From contig NC_090628.1 in assembly GCF_004359215.1 (NCBI RefSeq), forward strand, positions 247,806 through 266,027: DNA of 18,222 nt. Direction: 5' to 3'. Under the pieces are notes generated by a model that saw only the letters and a program-made list of their open reading frames with translations, did no database searches and had not been told where the DNA came from. This document shows, in pieces, positions 1 to 7,949 of the stretch. The position numbers were made by a program, and so were the translations under genes. Position 1 is the first letter of the stretch, and each line of letters opens with the position of its first letter. Origin of the DNA: Bremia lactucae (Eukaryota; Oomycota; Peronosporomycetes; Peronosporales; Peronosporaceae).

Positions 1-1240
1 GCCAGCTGGATATCCTGGTGATGATGCAACAATCTGCGGCACGACCGCCTGTCTCGGCGCAAGCGCCTTCAAGTCCACGTGGGAAGGGTCCCGATATGGC
101 TTAAGCAAGCCAACGTAGACCACTGGGTGTGTACGCAGCTTGCTAGAAAGGTTTAGCGTATAAGCTAGGCTCTTCTTGGCCACGACCGTAAATGGTCCAA
201 TAACGCGCGGGCGCAATTTGGTCTTGAAGACCGCGAAAACCAAATTGATAGGTAGAATTTTAGCGTTTAGTAAAAATCGGCCTCCGACCATATAAGAATT
301 TTTTTTAATGCAGCTTTTGCATTTGCATCTGCTTGTTCTTTTTGTTTGTCTTGGCTACCAGCCATCGTATCCCTTACATGTCTTAAGACACTAAACGCGT
401 CGCGAGAAACTCGCTTACTTATTTCCGAACGGTAACAGGGCTGATATCGGCAAGCCTATCGGCTTATTCTCCTTCACCAAGCCCTGAACCACGCAGTGGT
501 ATCGTCAATGGAACGCGTGGGTGGGTAAGACCGTTTACATACATAACGGAGTATAGCCTGTAGAGGCATGTTCAGCGTTATTTAACGTAAACTCCACCAC
601 TGGGACCATTGAGCTCCAGCGCTTTGGTGTCTGAGCACCCACACTGCGTAAAACGTCTTCAAAGACGGGATTGACACGTTTAGTTTGACCATCGGTTGCG
701 GATCGTCCGCAGTGGACATATCCAATCTGGTGCCAAGCAGTCGGAAAATTGATTTCCAGAATTTACCCGTGAAACGGGGGTCACGATCAGAGACAATTGC
801 CACTGGCAAATCATGTTGTCGAAGCACGCGATCAATAAACAGCTCAGCTGTAACTTCACCATTCATGGAATCCGGCACGGCCGCTAATTGAGCCATTTTG
901 CTCAATCGGTCAACAAAGACCACTATGCCGGAGTTACCGGCTGAATCTTTCGTAGACTGAAAAAAAAATCCATACTAATCGACTCTTAGCAACCTATGGG
1001 GACGGGAAGACTCGCCAGTGGCGCAGCAGCATGCGCCGAGGATTTAACCCGTTGGCAAGTTTCGCATGTGCGAACATATGTGCTGACACATTTATAAAGT
1101 TTGGGCCACCAATAACCCTGGCTTATAGAGCCGTAGGTCTTTTCTCTATCGAAATGACCACCAAGGACAGTATAGAGGATTCGCTACTTCAAATTCTCAT
1201 CATGACATCATGAGGAACAACGACATGTGGAGGGTCCGCG
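1..1240 (-). pseudogene. Ty3/gypsy integrase, unit A (broken; 3' end outside window)
   Basis: This is the integrase part of a Ty3/gypsy Pol polyprotein, which would join element cDNA to host DNA. Reading down the minus strand: an HHCC-type zinc region with the CETC pair at 1055-1066; the catalytic core with the segment GIVVFVDRLSKM (first Asp) near 890-925 and SDRDPRF (second Asp) near 775-805; then the core C-terminus and a C-terminal SH3-like segment (RPRVIGPFTVV, HPVVYVGLLKPY) within 1-291. The catalytic Glu of the D,D-35-E triad, expected in the GQTERVN motif, is an AAA (Lys) codon at 679-681. Frameshifts lie near 697 and 955-969 and around 1200, and the first zinc His appears lost by a small deletion. 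It is non-functional. Confidence 0.9.
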
Positions 1241-1960
1241 ATGTCTGTGCAACAAAGCAACAGCTCGTTATCGATAGAAAGTCGATGTAACCTTGCACGC
1301 AAACGTGCCGACAATTTATAATCTGATTCAGTGCTCTTTAGAGCTCGTAGCAGAGCTACACACTGTTCATCCTTGGCGCAAGCCGAACGGATTAATTCAG
1401 TAATAGGCGACATTATAGTCGTTCAATGAGAGAGCTCATAATCTGACCTGCGTGATAACGCATCGGCCAAAGCAATCTGCTTGCCGGGCTTATACTTCAC
1501 CTCGAAGTTGTATTCCGCGAAAAAGGATAGCCATCGCGCCATTCTCTGTGATAGATGGGGCGCTTAGTTGCCGTGCGTAATGATGCGTGATCAGTATATA
1601 TCATAAACGGCTTAGAGCCGAGCAGATGAAAACCCTGAATCTGTCGAGAGCATACTTCATAGCAAGTAACTCTTTGTCATGAAATGGATAGTTCATTTCC
1701 GCAGCTTTAAGCTGTCTAGCCTCGAACGCAATAATACGTTCATGCACTGCCAATGGCAAAATCTGATGCGCCACAGACGACACTGAAAGGCCAGTTTGGG
1801 TTTGGCAGTATCAGAATCGGGGCATGGATAAGAGTATCCTTAACTGCTCGAGAAGCATTTTTTTCGGTGCTAGTCCAGCACCATTCTGTATCCTTTTTAA
1901 GGAGATTAGATGACCCAACCACTTACGCAAATTCTTTTGGTTTTTAGAAATCGGCCAATC
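1241..1960 (-). pseudogene. Ty3/gypsy RNase H and tether, unit A (broken)
   Basis: This is the RNase H part of Pol, which would degrade the RNA strand during reverse transcription. Visible motifs on the minus strand, in order, are ASDFAIGSA near 1747-1769, FEARQLKAAEMNYPFHDKEL near 1670-1730, YTDHASL near 1575-1600, then the KYKPGKQ-type segment and a tether (SPITELIRSACAKDEQC) near 1370-1413 leading to integrase. The first catalytic Asp of the DAS motif is Gly here (GGC, codon at 1770-1772). Frameshifts occur after SA near 1746, near 1640 and around 1520. Unit A also has a private C to T at 1811, which creates a stop in one of the overlapping frames. Confidence 0.85.
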
Positions 1961-2790
1961 TACTATGGCTTTCACGTTAGCGGGATCCGCTCTAAGGTCT
2001 CGCTTTTCAATGAAGCATTCTTAAAAAGGAATTTCCTCTGCGCCAAAAATGCATTTAGATGCATTGGCATACAATTTATATGTGCGCATACACTCGAGCA
2101 CTGCTCGCAAATGGTCTAAATATTGTCCATATCAGACCGACCCTGCTACGCACGACTATGGACAAAATGTCATCGACATAAGTCTGTGCATAACCTCGAT
2201 GAGAGCGAAATAGTTGCGTCACTAGACAATGAAATGTTGCCGGGGCGTTGGAAAGCCCTTGTGGCATAACCAGCCACTCCCATAACATGCCGCTTGGGGT
2301 AACCGCTGTAAGCGGGATATCGCTAGCTCGCATGAGCAATTGGTAGTAACCATCGACCAAGTCCAATGCGCTGTACTTGTACATCCCACCATATTGTTCT
2401 AAAGAACATCCTTTCTAGGAATGGGGGTTTGTACTGGTATGACGACAGCATTAAGCTAATTACAAGCATGTACAATGCGCCATTTACCATTTGACTTTTT
2501 GACACAAAATGTCGGTGTCGAACGAGGAAATTTGCTCTATCGTACCATTCCAGCCTCGTGCTTAGCACAGAAGAAGTCGTCAATGACGTCACACTGCTCC
2601 TTTGGTAAAGACCATTGTCTTTCGACATAGATTTGGTTCCCGGAACCAAGTCAATTTCATGACGAACATCTCTATCCGGAGGTAGAACAGATGGTGGATT
2701 ATTACATACCACATCTGGGGATTCCTTAATCAAGGAATAAAAGGGATCCGTTAGGATCTTTAAGGATCGATGACCCATTTCGCGCACTAA
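1961..2790 (-). pseudogene. Ty3/gypsy reverse transcriptase, unit A (broken)
   Basis: This is the RNA-dependent DNA polymerase part of Pol. On the minus strand, the N-terminal part reads SPDVVCNNPPSVLPPDRD then HEIDLVPGTK (about 2630-2740). The fingers motif for WRIVHA lies near 2465-2500, in a shifted frame. Motif A reads YSALDLVDGYYQLLM (about 2330-2375), motif B reads VMPQGLSNAPATF (about 2230-2275), and the catalytic YVDD is at 2169-2180. The active-site Asp residues are retained, but the reading frame is split by shifts near 2380, 2620 and 2140, so no full-length enzyme can be made. Confidence 0.9.
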
Positions 2791-3161
2791 TTGCAGCTTT
2801 TGTGTCATCCAGGACAGCCTCATCTAGAAGTGACGATGAGTTTAACTCAATTGTTGGTCGAATGACCACCATCTCAGATGAGTTACCAGCCTTTAAGGCT
2901 CGGCCGCACTCACCAACAGACATTTCGTCCAGCTCTAAAAGAGCACGTAACATTAGTTGCCGCAAGGCTTGTTTCACTTCAATTTTACCGGTTACACCAT
3001 TCACTCGTATCACTTTGTGAGGGTGTAAACGCTTCGCGTCTCCTCTGTCTTGGAGTCAAGACATTACGCCTCTAAGAGGAGTTAGGCAACTCAATTATCT
3101 TATCCAGCCAACGTTTACGTGTCGCTTTACGTGCATAAGAAGGGTTTGACCCAAAATGCCC

Positions 3162-3380
3162 TGGCGACCGCCAATAGTGTCACCACTGACACTCAGTATG
3201 GTGCCACCTCGGCCGACCACACTCGGTGGGCTGAGACGTTCCACTCCACGTATCTCAATGGTATTGTACTCTTGAGGTTCTGGCGAACCGTTGATAGTGT
3301 AACTACTGACACTCAGTATGGTGCCACCTCAGCCGACCAGACTCGGTGGACTTAGACGTGCCACTCCACGTATCTCAGGA
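3162..3380 (-). repeat. Internal direct repeat, 120-bp period, unit A
   Basis: Segments 3162-3260 and 3281-3380 align at a spacing of 120 bp (119 at the extreme left because of one missing base). Both contain the word GACACTCAGTATGGTGCCAC and end in CCACTCCACGTATCTCA. The period is 40 codons. On the minus strand both copies read in one frame (RGVxRLSPPS, then GGTILSVS), one of them broken by a TGA. Confidence 0.85.
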
Positions 3381-3407
3381 ATATTACGGGCCCTTGATGA
3401 CTCGGTC

Positions 3408-3574
3408 TTAGGCCAACAATGCTCCAGCATTCAGTGAATTGTTATTACAACGAGTGTCACTCGACGTAGTACGTGCGGTTCCACTCGGCGTTAGGCCAAC
3501 AATGCTTCCATCATTCAGTGAATCGTTATTACAACGAGTGTCACTCGACGGAGTATGTGCCGTTCTACTTCCTT
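3408..3574 (-). repeat. Internal direct repeat, 84-bp period, unit A
   Basis: TTAGGCCAACAATGCT begins at 3408 and recurs at 3491, and TCAGTGAAT recurs at 3431 and 3515. Both copies share ACAACGAGTGTCACTCGACG. The period is 84 bp (28 codons), with one base lost in the first copy. On the minus strand the shared peptide is SSDTRCNN followed by SLN. Confidence 0.85.
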
Positions 3575-3928
3575 CTTCGAATTGGGCTCAAATTAATGTT
3601 TTTGACACTGGAGCTTAGTAATTCATTCATTTCGATGTCTAAAACACTGACAGACTCAGTCAATGATGCGCGCCAATAGCGCTTTTGTAGCCTTGCAAAA
3701 GTGGATTCAAGACTCTCCAAAACTTCGCGAAGAACATTGCGCATGGCGCCTAAGGTCTTAGACCTCGAATTGATCCATGGCTTATGGCGTTCATGCCGGG
3801 CCGTTCCAAGGATGAGATAATATCTCGAATTCAAATCAAGGACGAGACAGCATTCTATACTGCCAAAGACCAAAACTTTATACCTAAGTTCAATGGAACC
3901 TTAGAAACAGTGATACAAGTCCCAGTCG

Positions 3929-4129
3929 CTAAGCGAACAGTGATTGTATCAGTTTTATGCGCTTTAAGCGCCTCAACGTATTGTTAACTTCCTTCAAGGA
4001 AAGACGTCGAGCATAATTGCAAGACGCTCCTGAGTCAATTAAAATTGACCATGGCTCATGAAAGCCCTTCCCAGTCGCTTGAGCGACTAGCAAGCCAGGC
4101 TTGTACTCACGCTCCGTACCATTACGCAC
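3929..4129 (-). pseudogene. Retroviral-type aspartic protease, unit A (remnant)
   Basis: This domain would process the Gag-Pol polyprotein. A minus-strand open stretch of 66 codons contains PWSILIDSGASCNYARR, a retropepsin active-site signature of the hydrophobic-hydrophobic-D-S/T-G-A type. The DSG codons are at 4028-4036. It lies between the gag zinc knuckle and the RT linker, as expected for the Ty3/gypsy order. The C-terminal half of the domain (a second hydrophobic-Gly motif) is not evident in the same frame, and the upstream join to gag is interrupted, so this is a remnant. The active-site triplet is intact in this unit, unlike in unit B. Confidence 0.8.
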
Positions 4130-4308
4130 CGAGTTAATTGGGACTAGGTGCTGTTTACTCTCATCTCCTAAGGGTTCAACAGAGCCTAGGTCTTCCCCAG
4201 TAGGGCGCCCCGGACCTACTAGGTATCGATGTTTTCCCGCAACGTACCAGATTTCTGGTATGGGTTGGGATTGGTGCTCTTTCGAGCTTTACGCGTATAT
4301 CGTAGGGG

Positions 4309-5130
4309 ACAGGTTGGACGTAAATGTTTCGTGCTTCCGCGCATATAACATCTACGGATGTTCTTATGCTATTTCACAGATTAAAAAGAACCTTCTCCTT
4401 CTTCAAACAGGCTTAGAACCATGGTTTCGGAAAACCCAATTGCTCGAGAGCTTGCTCGGTATACATGCGTGCTAACACGAGCAGACTTAATGTTGAACCC
4501 AGCGCGCAGCGCTATGGCAACTGTCTCTTCGAAAGTGGCAGGATGAGAATGGAATAATTCCGTCCAGGCAACGCTCTCATTGAGACCCTCCATACAGATC
4601 GTTTCGACAATTGCTTCTTTCACCGGGTCTTGATGCATAGATGCAATGAGAGTTCTCAACTCCTGGACATAGCCCCCTAGGGTTCGTTTACCCTGTTGAG
4701 TCGCTAGGAGCCGTGATCGTTTGCGAAAAGCCTGGTCAAGCGGTGCAAACATGTTAGTCATTTGCTGTTTGAGCGAAACTCATGCGGGAAAAGCGTCATT
4801 TATGAACGTTAGACACGATAGTACCCACTCCATTGCTCTACCTCCGAGTTTGGAAATGTCCATAGCCACCTTTTGCCGTTCTGTTAAGAGCAAGGCAGAA
4901 TCAATGAACATCTCCACCTGCTTAATTCAAAAAGGAGATTTTCTCCCTCTTTTCCTACAAATGTCTTTACACTGACAGCTAGAGGATGATCCTTTGGCTC
5001 TAAATCGGGTACAGAGATGTACCGGGTTGGCATCGATGCCGCAAAGTGATCTTGTACCTGGTCGACCAGGGAGGATTCATGTCGCATGAAGGCTTCAAGC
5101 CTTGCATGTAGGACCTCTGATTAAGATACG
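4309..5130 (-). pseudogene. Retrotransposon Gag, unit A (broken)
   Basis: This is the capsid and nucleocapsid protein that would package element RNA. In minus-strand order: an N-terminal part ([15 protein letters not shown] from 5087 down, then [14 protein letters not shown]); a shifted frame with LGGRAMEWVLSC near 4815-4850; then the capsid-like core (MFAPLDQAF, GGYVQELRTLIASMH, FHSHPATFEE) at 4381-4761; and a zinc knuckle at 4309-4350. The knuckle reads C-x2-R-x4-H-x4-C, so the second Cys is Arg. A TGA shared with unit B interrupts the frame after FINDAFPA near 4782, and there is a frameshift after ENLLF near 4935. The true start was not found; the frame is open upstream of 5087 only as far as a stop near 5130. 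Confidence 0.85.
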
Positions 5131-5880
5131 TGGCATTATACTTATTTATCTGAATAGGTGAGCCAAAAAGATGACTGAGTTATCTTCTTAGCGAAAACAA
5201 ATGCATAGGTATATTGTGTCGAAATCTTCTGTGAAAGTCGAAGGTCGAGGTCATTTGGATGGCGATCTAGTTTAAACTTGAGGTAATGTGGAAGAAAATC
5301 CAATCTGTCGAGATGATGTGCGGGGAAATTGCTGCGTCAGTCATAGAGCTGATTACTCGATTTAACACCCACCTAGGTGGTGGCGCACATCTCAATTTTA
5401 ATTAGGTATCATTGAGATAAAGCACTAAAGTGAATTTGCGCCGTGCAAGCCGTTGAGCGTAGCTGAAAGACGTGGCTACACAATCGTGTGTGAATGATCT
5501 TGTTTTTCCCTTAGCCAAATGAAAGTATTTCCTGGCACGGACTCAATTAGTTAAAACGAAGACGATAGTTACCATGATTCTTGGCTAGAAGTTTGATCTG
5601 GAGAAGTCGGGGCATACAGCAATGTGCTTCAAATCGTGAAAGTTGATACGAGGTTTCTTGAAATAGCGGTCAGAAAATGGCTGGTAATATATCGCGAAGG
5701 CGGTACCCCCTAAAGCTTGATAGAAACTTCATACCCGCATGAAGAGTCGCGTTCTGCAAAAAAGAAGAGACTGCAATTCAGCTGTAGTAATGAACTCGTG
5801 AAAACGAGCTTGTTGACTGCAATCGTAACCAGGAAGTATATACTTCACAAACTCAATCGAGAAGTCAAGAACATGGTTTG
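5131..5880. other. Spacer between gag and LINE fragment, unit A; nothing recognisable
   Basis: About 750 bp with no domain, tRNA or convincing coding frame on either strand. By position it should hold the element's 5' untranslated leader and possibly part of the 5' LTR, but I could not place an LTR end or a reliable primer binding site. It includes a perfect 12-bp palindrome at 5369-5380. Positions 5361-5749 appear identical to unit B, while 5131-5360 differ at about 19 sites. A 137-bp gap relative to unit B falls near 5852. Confidence 0.6.
5369..5380. repeat. Perfect 12-bp palindrome, unit A
   Basis: CCACCTAGGTGG is its own reverse complement. It sits within about ten bases of the point where divergence between units A and B drops from about 8 percent to zero. 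It also occurs in unit B at 13419-13430. Confidence 0.8.
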
Positions 5881-6033
5881 AAAATCAGGTAAGGCAAGCT
5901 TGAGGCGAGCGTTTAGGATGTGGTGAAGAAGTTGAATGGGTCGCTATTGTGAAGACGATTCCACTCGTGTTTAAATGAATTAAGTTGGAATTTGTTCTTG
6001 GACGAGTTCGTCTTGTGTGGGTGGGTAAGAGTC

Positions 6034-6538
6034 TCAAGAAAGCAGCTGTAAATGCAGGCGAATCATCGTGAGACATTGCCTAAAAACACCGATGAATGTA
6101 AGGCAAGGTGCGTCATAAATTGCCTTATTACGATTGATCCATAGAGTCCGAAGGATGCAGCATCGAAAATGTTAAAAATGCGTATAGGTAATGTAGTTCC
6201 AAACTTGGCATGATGTTGGGTTGGAACTTCAAGGTTGATGAGAAAAAGAGTGTATCTCAGTGTATAGATGTTCCGAAAATCCATTCGAGCGGGGGAAGGA
6301 ATAGACGCCAGATGTATTTGGATGTGTAACAATCCCATAGCAAATGTTGTGGAGTTTCAGGTGTTAAACAGCCATGAACACAATAAATGTCTGAAGTATG
6401 CCAGCCATATTTATAACGGAAACCCAATCCGTTGAGTTGTAATCTAAACAGAAAATCTGAGAATTTTGGAAAAATGTCTTGGTGAAGTTTCCGTCGGGTA
6501 AGGCTAAAATCGCTTGATGGGTTGATGTTTTGAAGACC
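6034..6538 (-). pseudogene. LINE-type non-LTR retrotransposon ORF2 C-terminal fragment, unit A
   Basis: A minus-strand frame with no ATG, open from 6538 to a stop at 6257-6259 (93 codons), carries FRLQLNGLGFRYKYGW and then C-x3-C-x9-H-x4-C (CVHGCLTPETPQHLLWDC, codons 6329-6382) followed by a Trp. This is the layout of the zinc-binding domain found after the reverse transcriptase of many LINE-like elements. A second frame, open over 6034-6171, continues with LRTLWINRNKAIYD, typical of the extreme C-terminus of such proteins. At least two frameshifts lie between the two pieces. No RT catalytic domain or endonuclease is present, so this is a 5'-truncated dead fragment, nested in or beside the LTR element. 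The family call is by motif only. Confidence 0.7.
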
Positions 6539-6586
6539 TCATGGTTCTATGTTTTGTTTCCACCTCCCATTATGATTTGGGGGATT

Positions 6587-6658
6587 TGACGGCCCCGGGG
6601 TTCGAACCTGGGACCTCCCGGTCCTGAAGTGAGTGGCGGGCCACTACACCACCAAGAT
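6587..6658 (-). pseudogene. tRNA-like segment with pol III A and B boxes, unit A
   Basis: On the minus strand an A box TGGTGTAGTGG (6641-6651) and a B box GGTTCGAACCC (6598-6608) are 32 nt apart, the spacing of a normal tRNA gene. The T arm has 4 of 5 pairs. The would-be acceptor strands (ATCTTGG and GGCCGTC) pair at only one position, and no proper anticodon arm forms. It is therefore a tRNA pseudogene or the tRNA-derived head of a SINE, and not a working tRNA. The first TTTT downstream on this strand is at 6506-6509, giving a potential transcript of about 155 nt. The LINE fragment begins immediately downstream in the same direction. Confidence 0.65.
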
Positions 6659-6793
6659 CGGTAGAGTGGACTTCTGGTCTCAGAAATATAACTAACTCTA
6701 CATGCTCAAACCCAAATAGAGCTTTGAGTTGTCATAAGAAGCGCGTTGCCCCTTCCGACAGTTCTGGAAACTCTTCCATTTCAGTGAAGGCAT

Positions 6794-6896
6794 AGTCTTA
6801 AAAAGACTCAGACGTAGAATGACTACGAGTGCTACCAGGTGTAGCGAGGCTACCTCGCTCCTTATGTCAGAGGAAGACTTTAGACTCAGAGAGTCT
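6794..6896. repeat. Cluster of three short perfect inverted repeats in putative LTR, unit A
   Basis: AGTCTT-AAA-AAGACT lies at 6794-6808, AGCGAGG-CTA-CCTCGCT at 6843-6859 and AGACTC-AGA-GAGTCT at 6882-6896. All have 3-nt loops and all are preserved in unit B at 14981-15083. Confidence 0.75.
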
Positions 6897-6928
6897 CTTA
6901 GTTTTATAAAACGAATGGGTTCAACAAC

Positions 6929-6996
6929 TCAGGGAGTCGTACAAGCTATTAATGCTCAATGAATCCTAATTTTAAGGAATTCAGGGGCTCGTACAA
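6929..6996. repeat. Short imperfect direct repeat in putative LTR, unit A
   Basis: TCAGGGAGTCGTACAA (6929-6944) recurs as TCAGGGGCTCGTACAA (6981-6996), with 14 of 16 bases identical and a 52-bp period. The same pair is in unit B at 15116 and 15168. Confidence 0.7.
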
Positions 6997-7124
6997 TTAA
7001 GTAGCAACTAGTGCCCAAGAGCATATACATTTGAAAAGCTTCTATCTCTTATAGATCAATGCGCAAGCCTTAGAAATGCACTTGACGCTTATAAGATCAA
7101 AAAGATAACTACACTTTATTTTAT

Positions 7125-7132
7125 TATTTATA
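7125..7132 (-). promoter_or_regulatory. TATA-like box in putative LTR, unit A
   Basis: TATAAATA on the minus strand, about 190 nt from the LTR start and in the direction of gag-pol, fits a pol II core promoter of an LTR. The region is AT-rich, so chance is possible. It is conserved in unit B at 15312-15319. Confidence 0.45.
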
Positions 7133-7169
7133 CTAGAACCGCACCCTAGTTAAATAAAAATAGATTTCG

Positions 7170-7193
7170 GCCGCCAGATTTATATCTGGCGGC
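7170..7193. repeat. Perfect 10-bp hairpin in putative LTR, unit A
   Basis: GCCGCCAGAT at 7170-7179 and ATCTGGCGGC at 7184-7193 are exact reverse complements with a TTAT loop. It is identical in unit B at 15357-15380. Confidence 0.85.
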
Positions 7194-7322
7194 GACCACA
7201 TTTGTTACCCATACTAAATGGGATTTAAGTAACGAACTATTTTAAAATTAGATAAAAGGGTATTACCCATAAAGTCAATGTACCACAACTACGGTTCTCC
7301 GAACGATGTGTGCCCCATTACA

Positions 7323-7331
7323 TCCCCCCCA
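7323..7331 (-). promoter_or_regulatory. Polypurine tract (plus-strand primer site), unit A
   Basis: The minus strand reads T then seven G then A, immediately before the TG of the putative LTR. In Ty3/gypsy elements this tract resists RNase H and primes second-strand synthesis. The call rests on its position and composition. Confidence 0.6.
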
Positions 7332-7445
7332 TCAGACTGTTGACATCGAGTGACAACAATCGCTTCATTTCCTCTTTGACGTTGGAACCTAAACAGCCAA
7401 CCGTTTGGTTGTGTTTTTCATTCCTTTGTCTCATGACAATCAAGC

Positions 7446-7949
7446 GTGAGTCACAAACTTATAGCACCTTCCTCGACGATGAGGGGATGGTGGACTTTGA
7501 AAGTCACTATTGTTGATCTTTTTTTATTAACACCATCAGAGGATGAGGAGAAAGAGCGTCGCTCTTACTCGCCTTCTCCTCCGGATGAACGTCGGCGGGC
7601 CCCGAATCCGTTCCCAGGACGTGGTGCCGCTGATGTCTTAACTGTATTGAGCAGGACACAGGACTCTGAGTCCAACATCATTACGAATGCGCTCGATGGA
7701 GAGCAAGAACAGGCAATCCTCATAGAGGAACAAGCTCGTTGTCGAGCTGCTGAGATAGCGAAAGCTAAAGCTCATAGTGAATATAGATCCACCCCGCTTA
7801 GTGTGAAAGAGCCTCTCAAAGTGATTGCGGGTCACGGCTTGGCTACCTGGATCTCCGGTCCTCTCCGCGGACCGGAGATCAGGTTCCCTCGCGCATCAAG
7901 CAGCGCGGGAGGGGGGCCGAAATTTCGAGAGAAGCACTTGATGCTTTAA
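7446..7949 (+). CDS. Plus-strand open frame, 167 codons, unknown; doubtful gene (unit A)
   Basis: This frame lies antisense to the element, between the polypurine tract and the C-terminus of unit B pol. Its product would start MSHKLIAPSSTMRGWW, then be rich in Glu, Arg, Ser and Pro (SEDEEKERRSYSPSPPDERRR), with an Ala/Glu-rich stretch (ALDGEQEQAILIEEQARCRA) that could form a short coiled coil. I recognise no domain, signal peptide or membrane segment. The frame is also open in unit B, where three substitutions (near 7498, 7616 and 7671) all change an amino acid and none is silent, which argues against selection for a protein. It may be a chance antisense frame of the pol 3' tail. Confidence 0.25.
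   Translation: MSHKLIAPSSTMRGWWTLKVTIVDLFLLTPSEDEEKERRSYSPSPPDERRRAPNPFPGRGAADVLTVLSRTQDSESNIITNALDGEQEQAILIEEQARCRAAEIAKAKAHSEYRSTPLSVKEPLKVIAGHGLATWISGPLRGPEIRFPRASSSAGGGPKFREKHLML
7850..7880. repeat. Perfect 12-bp inverted repeat, unit A
   Basis: GATCTCCGGTCC (7850-7861) and GGACCGGAGATC (7869-7880) are exact reverse complements with a 7-nt spacer. It lies about 70 bp past the apparent end of the neighbouring pol frame on the minus strand. It is unchanged in unit B at 16040-16070. Confidence 0.85.

Larger units (their letters stand above)
2791..3928 (-). pseudogene. Protease-to-RT linker of pol, unit A (decayed, with internal duplications)
   Basis: This stretch lies between the protease and RT domains in the same transcriptional direction, so it is inferred to be pol coding or connection sequence. 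I recognise no enzymatic domain in it. Minus-strand frames carry a segment with [20 protein letters not shown] near 2885-2960. Two direct duplications, with periods of about 120 and 84 bp, sit at 3162-3380 and 3408-3574. Several stops and frameshifts interrupt it; one is a TGA where the sister repeat has an Arg codon (CGA). A short region near 3565-3873 is open on the minus strand but resembles nothing I know. Confidence 0.6.
6670..7322 (-). mobile_element. Putative LTR, between units (3' boundary uncertain)
   Basis: On the minus strand a polypurine tract TGGGGGGGA (7331-7323) is followed directly by TGTAATGGGGCACA, a 5'-TG start expected for an LTR next to its polypurine tract. A TATA-like TATAAATA lies at 7132-7125, about 190 nt inside, and a strong hairpin at 7170-7193. 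The other end (CA plus target duplication) was not identified, and no second full LTR copy was seen between this point and gag of unit A, so 6670 is only an approximate limit placed before the tRNA-like segment. It lies downstream of unit B gag-pol and upstream of unit A gag-pol, as one LTR shared by tandem elements would. Confidence 0.6.

Noticed and set aside
1031..1213. Plus-strand 60-codon frame repeated in all three units
   Set aside because: It is antisense to the integrase zinc region whose CETC and REKTYGS motifs are on the minus strand.
2802..3355. Plus-strand open frames (for example 2802-3020, 3119-3355, 4101-4475)
   Set aside because: They lie opposite clear minus-strand gag-pol sequence, differ in length between units, and have no recognisable product.
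3162..3574. CRISPR array
   Set aside because: There are only two copies of each repeat at 120 and 84 bp, no regular spacers, and the region is inside pol of a eukaryotic retroelement.
4073..4088. Inverted repeat AGTCGCT-TG-AGCGACT as a regulatory hairpin
   Set aside because: It is within protease coding sequence, short, and explained by the codons present.
5111..5126. Primer binding site resembling the initiator-Met tRNA 3' end (minus strand TTAATCAGAG against TTGGTATCAGAG)
   Set aside because: The match is partial, a gag-like frame ([14 protein letters not shown]) seems to run through it, and no LTR end was found next to it.
6587..6658. A functional nuclear tRNA gene
   Set aside because: The A and B boxes are good, but only one of seven acceptor pairs forms and no anticodon stem-loop with a proper loop can be drawn.
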